From NCBI RefSeq assembly GCF_036231355.1, contig NZ_CP109496.1, positions 5,084,001 to 5,148,000 on the forward strand: a stretch of 64,000 nucleotides of DNA, read 5' to 3'. Shown piece by piece: positions 58,836 through 64,000 of this stretch. Every line of letters begins with the position of its first letter. Within the stretch, counting starts at the first letter, position 1. The DNA is from Streptomyces sp. NBC_01431 (lineage in GTDB: Bacteria > Actinomycetota > Actinomycetes > Streptomycetales > Streptomycetaceae). The notes below the pieces were generated by a model. That model had not been told where the DNA came from. It made no database searches and saw only the letters and a list, made by a program, of their open reading frames with translations. A program made the position numbers and the translations under genes.

Positions 58836-59823
58836 AGTTGACCCCCGACCCGCACCAGCAGTCCGCCCCCCTGCCCGGCGGCCACGCCACTGCGCGGCCT
58901 CGGGCGGCCAGCGTCGTCGCGTATTGCGGGAGGAGGTCGGCGTTGGACGGGGAGGAGTACTCCGAGGCTGCGAAGGCCTCGTACGAGGGGATCGTGCCTG
59001 TCACGATGCCCAGGTTGGCGGTGCCGGTGGCCGCCAGTTCGCGCAGGGACGCTTCGATGTCCAGCAAGTGGGCGGCGTGCGTGGGGTATTCGGATTGCAG
59101 CTCCGGGTACGTCCTGAGGAGTTCGTCCAGTTCCGGTTCCGGCCAGTGCAGGACCGCCACCGGGAACGGGCGGGACAGGGCGGCCCGGTAGCTGCCCAAC
59201 TCCGCTCTCAGGCGGGCGAGTTCCGCCTGGAGTTCGGCCGGGTCCTCCGAGCCCAGGGACCACAGGCGCTTCGGGTCGTGGAGTTCGTCCAGGGAGATCG
59301 GCGCGGTGTGCAGCTCGTCGGCCAGGGTGTCCCAGGTGTCGTGGGGCAGGGCGAGCAGGCGGCGTACCCGGTGGCGCGTGGTCAGGAGGGACTGCGTGCT
59401 GTACGGGATCGCCGTCGAGTCGACGGCCACCTCCGCAACTCCCAGCAGGGTCAGCGCAGTTGTCAGTGAGGCGTGGGCCAGGTCGAGTTCGTCGTGGGAC
59501 TCCAGGGTCTCCGCGACGATCTCCCACGCCGCCGGGTCCAGCGGCGCGGCCTGGCGGATGCCGTCGATGATCGCGCGGGCCTCCGGCTCGTGGCCGTACT
59601 CCCACAGGTTCGCCGCCTTGAACGCCTTCACCAGATGGGGGTGATCCACCTGAGAGGCCAGCAGGCGGTCGTAGAGCGTGGTGGCCCGGGGGCGGTCTCC
59701 GGCGAGTTCCAGATGGGCCGCGGCCTGTAGGAGCAGCGGCTCGTGGTCCTCCGGGTACTGCGTCGCGGTGCGCAGCAGACGCTCGGCTTCGGCAGTGTGA
59801 TCGGCAGGCGTGTCGGGGCGCAT
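58810..59823 (-). CDS. SEC-C motif protein (conserved Streptomyces protein)
   Basis: A 337-residue protein. N-terminal helices resemble TPRs (EPLLLQAAAHLELAGDRPRATTLYDRLLAS, LDLAHASLTTALTLLG). The C-terminus is a SEC-C zinc motif, CWCGSGVNYGDCHG, which in SecA and related proteins binds zinc and contacts SecB or ribosomes. ATG 59823 is chosen because TACGGT on the minus strand (59836-59831) lies 7 nt before it; GTG 59832 would add three residues. Its codon use is of core type. The NaeI gene overlaps its last 26 bp, so the defence island ends exactly here. Confidence 0.8.
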   Translation of the reverse strand: MRPDTPADHTAEAERLLRTATQYPEDHEPLLLQAAAHLELAGDRPRATTLYDRLLASQVDHPHLVKAFKAANLWEYGHEPEARAIIDGIRQAAPLDPAAWEIVAETLESHDELDLAHASLTTALTLLGVAEVAVDSTAIPYSTQSLLTTRHRVRRLLALPHDTWDTLADELHTAPISLDELHDPKRLWSLGSEDPAELQAELARLRAELGSYRAALSRPFPVAVLHWPEPELDELLRTYPELQSEYPTHAAHLLDIEASLRELAATGTANLGIVTGTIPSYEAFAASEYSSPSNADLLPQYATTLAARGRAVAWPPGRGADCWCGSGVNYGDCHGVE

Positions 59824-59939
59824 GAGGGACACCGTACTGCTGTACGGGGGCCCGGCGGAGGGCGCTTCCGGTCCTGGCGGTTCGAGTCCGCTCCGTCGCG
59901 GGCCTGGTGAGTTGCGGCCGGGGCCCCTACCCTGCGCGC

Positions 59940-60719
59940 GTGCGCAGAGCGATACCGGTGGTGGTGCGGGGCGGGCGCGGGCGGCGGGCGTGGGCGGCCC
60001 GGGGGTTGTGGGCCGGCGCCGAGCTCGCCGTGACGTTCGGGCTCGTGGTGCTGCTGCTCGTCGCGCACCAGCTGTGGTGGACCAACCGGGAGGCCCGTGC
60101 GGAGGCCGGGCGGACCGTTCACTCCCTGGAGCGGGAGTGGGGAGCTGATACTCCCCTGCCGTCGGCGGCGCCTCCCGACGAGCAGGTCGGCGCCCGGAGC
60201 GCCCCGGCAGGTACTCCGCGTGCTTCCGGTGGCAAGCCGGCTGGGGCCGCGAAGGCCGCGCCCCGCTGGGAGCAGGCGTACGCCGTGATCCGGATCCCGC
60301 GGATCGGGATCACCGCGCCCATCGCCGAGGGCATCAGCAAGGCCGGGGTCCTCGACAAGGGGTACGTCGGGCACTACGTGCAGAGCGCGCAGCCGGGGCA
60401 GACCGGGAACTTCGCGCTCGCCGGCCATCGCAACACCCACGGAGAGCCGTTCCGCTACATCAACCAGTTGAGGGCCGGGGACCAAGTGATCGTCGAGACG
60501 CGGGACACCGTCTATACGTACGTCGTTGACTCCACCTTGCCGCAGACCTCCTCCGGCGACAGCGGGACCATAGCGGCCGTGCCCCACAGTGAGGTCAAGC
60601 CCTCGTACGGGTACAGCACGCCTGGGCGCTACATCACCCTCACTACCTGCACGCCGGAGTTCACCTCCACCTACCGGCTGGTCGTGTGGGGCAAGTTGAC
60701 GCAGAGCCGACCGCGTTAG
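59940..60719 (+). CDS. srtE: Class E sortase
   Basis: A 259-residue membrane-anchored cysteine transpeptidase that links LAXTG proteins (such as chaplins in Streptomyces) to peptidoglycan. One TM helix (about residues 27-45), a Pro/Ala linker, then the sortase barrel. Catalytic His lies in FALAGHRNTHG, Cys in ITLTTCTPEF and Arg in TSTYRLVVWG. Class E sortases prefer LAXTG. TACCCT (59928-59933) is exactly 6 nt before the GTG, so a leaderless start is likely. No chaplin gene is nearby. Confidence 0.92.
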   Translation: MRRAIPVVVRGGRGRRAWAARGLWAGAELAVTFGLVVLLLVAHQLWWTNREARAEAGRTVHSLEREWGADTPLPSAAPPDEQVGARSAPAGTPRASGGKPAGAAKAAPRWEQAYAVIRIPRIGITAPIAEGISKAGVLDKGYVGHYVQSAQPGQTGNFALAGHRNTHGEPFRYINQLRAGDQVIVETRDTVYTYVVDSTLPQTSSGDSGTIAAVPHSEVKPSYGYSTPGRYITLTTCTPEFTSTYRLVVWGKLTQSRPR

Positions 60720-60728
60720 CGTTCGGGG

Positions 60729-60968
60729 ATGCGTCGTCGAATTCATGTGCTCTGGCTGGGGGTGCCCTACGTTCTGTATCTGGGGGCGCTGCCCCTCGTG
60801 AACCGGGTGCGGCCCGTCGTGTTCGGGCTGCCGTTCCTGTTCCTGTGGCTGCTCATCGCGACACTGTTCACTCCCCTCGCCATCTGGATGACCTGGCGAG
60901 GGGACCAGCGGCTCAGGCAGCGACAAGACGCGCGGGGCGGGGAAGCGCTGGGGGCGCGCGATGAGTGA
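60729..60968 (+). CDS. DUF3311 small membrane protein
   Basis: A 79-residue two-TM protein: IHVLWLGVPYVLYLGALPLVNRV, then VFGLPFLFLWLLIATLFTPLAIWMTW, and a basic tail. DUF3311 proteins are found directly upstream of sodium:solute symporters and probably form a small accessory subunit. The ATG is preceded by TAGCGT (60717-60722) exactly 6 nt away; its TAG is the sortase stop codon, a compact leaderless promoter. It overlaps the symporter gene by 8 bp. Confidence 0.88.
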   Translation: MRRRIHVLWLGVPYVLYLGALPLVNRVRPVVFGLPFLFLWLLIATLFTPLAIWMTWRGDQRLRQRQDARGGEALGARDE

Positions 60969-62448
60969 CGCCGCTGTCGCCACCACTATTTTCGCTGTCT
61001 TCATGGTGGCCACCGTTGTTCTCGGGCTCCTGGCCGTACGCGGCCGTGCGGGCGCGGGCGGCGGGCTCACCGAATGGTCCGTCGGCGGTCGGAGCCTTGG
61101 GACCGTGTTCATCTGGGTGCTGATGGCGGGCGAGAGCTACACCAGCTTCAGCTACCTGGGCGCCGCGGGCTGGGGCTACAACTACGGCGCTCCCGTGCTC
61201 TATGTGGTCGCCTATCTGTCGTGCGGCTACGCGGTGGGCTATGTGGTCGGGCCCATGTTGTGGGCCCACGCGCGGCGGCACGGACTTGTGGGGATCACCG
61301 ACATGGTGGCCCACCGCTATGGGCGGCCCTGGGTCGGAGCGCTCGTCGCGCTCCTCGCGACCGTCTTCCTGCTGCCGTACATCCAGTTGCAGATCACCGG
61401 CATGGGCGTCGTCGTCTCGACCATCTCCTACGGTGCGCTCTCGCTCAACTGGGGCTATTTCATTGCTTTCGCGGTCACCACCGGCTTCGTCGTCGTCAGC
61501 GGGCTGCGCGGCAGCGCCTGGGTGTCCGTACTCAAGGACGTGCTCGTCATCGCCACCCTGGCCTTCCTCGCGATCTATGTGCCCCAGCACTACTTCGGCG
61601 GGTACGGGGACTTCCTCGACCGGGTGGTCAGTGAGAAGCGGGACTGGGTCACGCTGCCGGGGCACGGCGGGGCCTTCGGGCAGGCGTGGTTCGCCACCAC
61701 CTCCGTGCTCAACTCCCTCACCATCGTCATCTTCCCGACCACCGTCGCCGGATACCTCGGCGCCCGCAACGCCGACGTCCTGCGGCGCAACGCCATGCTG
61801 CTGCCCGCGTACAACGTGCTGCTCTTCGTGCCGATGCTGCTCGGGATGGCGGCGCTGTTCGTCGTGCCGGGGCTGGCCGGCGCCGATTCCAACCTGGCGC
61901 TCTTCAGGCTGGTCGTGGACTCGCTGCCCGCGTGGACCGTGGGGGTCGTCGGGGTGGCGGCGGCTCTCTCCTCCATTGTTCCGATGGCCGTGTTCATGCT
62001 GGTCATCGGCACCATGTGGGGGCGCAGCGTGCTCTCGCTCGTGCCCCGGCTGCGGGAGCGGCAGAAGGCGGCGTCGCAGGTCGTCGTGGTCGTCGCGGGG
62101 GCGCTCGCCCTGCTCATGACGTACACCGTGCCCAACACGCTCGTACGCCTCTCCCTCATCTCGTACGAAGGGATGGCGCAGCTCCTGCCGATGCTGCTGC
62201 TCGGCCTGGTGTGGCGGAGGGTGACCTTGACGGGCGGGCTCGCCGGGCTGGCCGTGGGGGTCGCGATGGTGTGCTGGTTCGTGTTCAGCGACCGTGACCC
62301 CGTGTGGGGGGTCAACGCCGGGGTCATCGCCCTCGGCGTCAACCTCCTTGTGGCGGTGGCGGTTTCATACGTAGGGCCCAAGGGGGTAGTGGTGGCCGAC
62401 GACATGCTGGCCCGCGATCCCATTCACGAGGAGCGCGTGCGGGGGTGA
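60961..62448 (+). CDS. Sodium:solute symporter (SSS family, monocarboxylate-type)
   Basis: A 495-residue transporter with about 13 TM helices. Family motifs: EWSVGGRSLGTVFIWVLMAGESYTSFSYLGAAGWGYNYGAPVLY, GITDMVAHRYGRPWVGALVALLATVFLLPYIQLQITGMGVVVS, and GLRGSAWVSVLKDVLVIATLAFLAIYVP. The arrangement with a DUF3311 partner is typical of actinobacterial and proteobacterial monocarboxylate (lactate/pyruvate, MctP-like) or solute symporters. The substrate is not readable. The ATG overlaps the DUF3311 stop. Confidence 0.9.
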   Translation: MSDAAVATTIFAVFMVATVVLGLLAVRGRAGAGGGLTEWSVGGRSLGTVFIWVLMAGESYTSFSYLGAAGWGYNYGAPVLYVVAYLSCGYAVGYVVGPMLWAHARRHGLVGITDMVAHRYGRPWVGALVALLATVFLLPYIQLQITGMGVVVSTISYGALSLNWGYFIAFAVTTGFVVVSGLRGSAWVSVLKDVLVIATLAFLAIYVPQHYFGGYGDFLDRVVSEKRDWVTLPGHGGAFGQAWFATTSVLNSLTIVIFPTTVAGYLGARNADVLRRNAMLLPAYNVLLFVPMLLGMAALFVVPGLAGADSNLALFRLVVDSLPAWTVGVVGVAAALSSIVPMAVFMLVIGTMWGRSVLSLVPRLRERQKAASQVVVVVAGALALLMTYTVPNTLVRLSLISYEGMAQLLPMLLLGLVWRRVTLTGGLAGLAVGVAMVCWFVFSDRDPVWGVNAGVIALGVNLLVAVAVSYVGPKGVVVADDMLARDPIHEERVRG

Positions 62449-62550
62449 GTGCGGGTGGTCCGTGAGGAGTGCGCGCATGGCGCCGCCGGGGAAGAGTGCG
62501 TACGGGTGTGAGTCCGGCGGCGGCCGAGCCGCTGCCTCAGTCGCGTGGCG

Positions 62551-63933
62551 CTATACCTCGCGGCGTGAGCGCAGGGTCAGCGTCAGGGCCCCGGCCACCA
62601 CCGCGAGGGCCGCCGACACCACGATCACCGTGTCCGGTCCTGCCGGAGCCAGGGCGATCGTCAGGGCGACGCCCGCCGACGAACCGATGTAGCGGGCCGT
62701 GTTGTTGGCGCCCGAGCCCATCGCCGCCCGCTCCGGCGGGACCGATTCGACGGCGAGGCGGGGGAGCGCGGCGTTGAGCAGGCCGCTGCCTGTGCCCGCG
62801 ACCAGCAGGCCGGGTACCAGGCGCGGCAGCGGGCCGGAGGCGAGGGCGCCCAGCATCGCCAGGACCCCGGCCGCGTGCAGGGCGAAGCCGATGGCGAGTT
62901 GGTGGCGGGCGGCGATTCGGCCGCCGAGGCGCCTGGCCTGGAGCGCCACCACGAACGCGGTGCCCGACCACAGGACGAACAGCCAGGCCGCGTTCATCGG
63001 TGAGGTGCCGAGCAACTGGGCCAGCAGGGCGGGCAGATAGCTGAAGAAGCCGATGACGGCGAGGCCGGTGAACAGGGCGCCCGCCGAGGAGGCCAGGAAC
63101 TCCGCGCGGCGGAAGAGCGCCAGATCGATCATGGGGGTGGCCGCGCGGCGCTCCACGACGACGAAGGCGGTCGTGAGAGCGGCCGCGGCCAGCAGCAGGG
63201 CGAGCACCGGCGGGCGCAGCCAGCCGTCGCGGCCCAGGGTCAGCGCGCCGATCAGGGCGGTGAACGCGAGGCCCAGGGTGACCGCCGCCGGTACGTCGGG
63301 GCGGCCGCCGCGAGGCGAGCGGGACTCCGACAGGGCGCGCAGCGCGAATCCCCCGGTGATCAGCGCGGGTACGGCCAGAACGGCGTACACCAGGCGCCAG
63401 TTGAAGGTGGCCAGGCCGCCGGCGAGGAGGGGGCCGACGGCGATGCCCGCGCTGACGAAGGCGCCCCACACTCCGGTGGCCCGGATGCGTGCGGCGCCCA
63501 CAGGGAAGGCGGCGACCAGCAGGCCGAGACTGCTCGCGAGGATGGCGGCCGAGGCCATGCCTTGCGCGATCCGGGCGAGGGTGAAGGCCAGTGTGGTGGG
63601 AGCCAGCGCGCCCAGCGCCATGGTGATGCCGAGGGCGAGGGTGCCAATCAGGAAGACCCGGCGGCGGCCGTGGTCGTCGGCGAGGCTGCCCGCGATGAGG
63701 AGCAGTGCGGCGAGACCGAGCGGGGCGCCGTTGAGCAGCCAGGCCTGGGCGGAGAGCGCGGTGTGGAACGACGCGGTCATGCCGGGCAGCGTCAGCATCG
63801 GGGCCGTGTAGTTCATCAGCGCCACGGCGGTGGCGGCGCTGGTGACGGCAAGGGTGGCGCCGGGCCGGGCGCCGCCCGACGCGGTCGCCTGCGGGGGCTG
63901 GGTCGTGCCGGTGGTGCGTGCTGCCTGCGTCAT
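62551..63933 (-). CDS. MFS transporter, drug-efflux (DHA2-like) type
   Basis: A 460-residue major facilitator. Start ATG 63933 with GAGGGA 6 nt upstream. Twelve to fourteen hydrophobic segments are visible. Motif A is seen as GSLADDHGRRRVFLIG and motif C-like AGIAVGPLLAGGLATFNWRLVYAV marks drug:proton antiporters. The N-terminal 30 residues are Thr/Gln/Ala-rich and disordered. Substrate unknown. It lies after an intergenic gap that I see nothing in, and it shares its strand with the partial gene at the window end. Confidence 0.9.
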   Translation of the reverse strand: MTQAARTTGTTQPPQATASGGARPGATLAVTSAATAVALMNYTAPMLTLPGMTASFHTALSAQAWLLNGAPLGLAALLLIAGSLADDHGRRRVFLIGTLALGITMALGALAPTTLAFTLARIAQGMASAAILASSLGLLVAAFPVGAARIRATGVWGAFVSAGIAVGPLLAGGLATFNWRLVYAVLAVPALITGGFALRALSESRSPRGGRPDVPAAVTLGLAFTALIGALTLGRDGWLRPPVLALLLAAAALTTAFVVVERRAATPMIDLALFRRAEFLASSAGALFTGLAVIGFFSYLPALLAQLLGTSPMNAAWLFVLWSGTAFVVALQARRLGGRIAARHQLAIGFALHAAGVLAMLGALASGPLPRLVPGLLVAGTGSGLLNAALPRLAVESVPPERAAMGSGANNTARYIGSSAGVALTIALAPAGPDTVIVVSAALAVVAGALTLTLRSRREV

Positions 63934-63961
63934 GGCGTCCCTCGGGGGAATCGGCGGGAGG

Positions 63962-64000
63962 TCAGGGGCGGGGGTGGGCGAGGAAGGTCGCGGTGGGCGC
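63962..64000 (-). CDS. C-terminal end of a gene running in from the right edge
   Basis: The last 13 codons before the window edge read APTATFLAHPRP then TGA on the minus strand, 28 bp upstream of the MFS start. Tight spacing and third-position G/C suggest a genuine gene end, probably co-transcribed with the MFS gene. The fragment is too short to identify. Confidence 0.4.
   Translation of the reverse strand, partial: APTATFLAHPRP

Overview
The window is 64 kb of very GC-rich chromosome from a Streptomyces or a very close relative. Supporting evidence: third-codon-position G/C is almost universal, GTG starts and start-on-the-promoter (leaderless) genes are common, and there is an SsgA-like sporulation protein (ssgG), DasR-type operators at N-acetylglucosamine transporter genes, a mec-cysO-cysM cluster, a class E sortase and many actinobacterial DUF families. 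From memory, the gene order hppD / ssgG / pncA-pncB / clpS / nagF-nagE1-nagE2 / rph / rdgB / bcp / penicillin-binding protein follows the core of the S. coelicolor chromosome around SCO2890-SCO2930. I could not run an alignment to confirm this.

Layout. 0-9 kb: end of a molybdenum hydroxylase gene, tRNA-Cys, an RHH/Doc toxin-antitoxin pair, a DEAD/DEAH helicase, an IclR regulator, a secreted Lon-type (S16) protease, a three-gene wHTH / small protein / MFS exporter operon with a 14-bp iteron array in front, an AsnC regulator and hppD (tyrosine catabolism). 9-25 kb: TPR membrane protein, GlcD-type oxidase, ssgG, a polytopic mannosyltransferase-like protein, two RDD membrane proteins, a secreted M6 metalloprotease, NAD salvage (pncA, pncB), clpS plus DUF2017, and an amino acid permease. 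25.8-28 kb: sulfur transfer cluster mec, a Cys-containing leader peptide, cysO, cysM. 28-38.4 kb: PemK-like protein, MBL hydrolase, the PTS genes nagE2/nagE1/nagF with DasR sites, rph, rdgB, tRNA-Leu, twin HNH nucleases, bcp, DUF3618, a GroES-like protein, and a guanidine-III riboswitch controlling an SMR (guanidinium) exporter. 38.4-48.8 kb: a class A penicillin-binding protein with a Gln-rich repeat tail, a three-gene ABC-2 exporter, DUF1707, SGNH hydrolase and DUF445, with several minisatellites. 58.8-64 kb: SEC-C protein, sortase E, DUF3311 + sodium:solute symporter, and an MFS exporter.

Between about 49 and 58.8 kb the composition becomes less extreme and an accessory defence island interrupts the core: zinc-ribbon/HNH-like protein, ParB-like protein, SNF2-type DEAH helicase, C5 cytosine methyltransferase, Vsr-like endonuclease, an unrecognised protein with three TTA codons, and a NaeI-type restriction endonuclease whose start lies inside the last codons of the core SEC-C gene. 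Methyltransferase + NaeI + Vsr form a recognisable type II restriction-modification core. The closely spaced upstream ParB-like / SNF2 / zinc-ribbon trio makes it look like a larger composite system that I cannot match to a named defence system. This is the best candidate for something undescribed.

A second theme is regulation. At least ten genes carry a TANNNT hexamer 6-7 nt before the start codon, which fits leaderless transcription. The Doc antitoxin has its operator repeats between the -35 and -10. Short tandem repeats lie in many intergenic regions.
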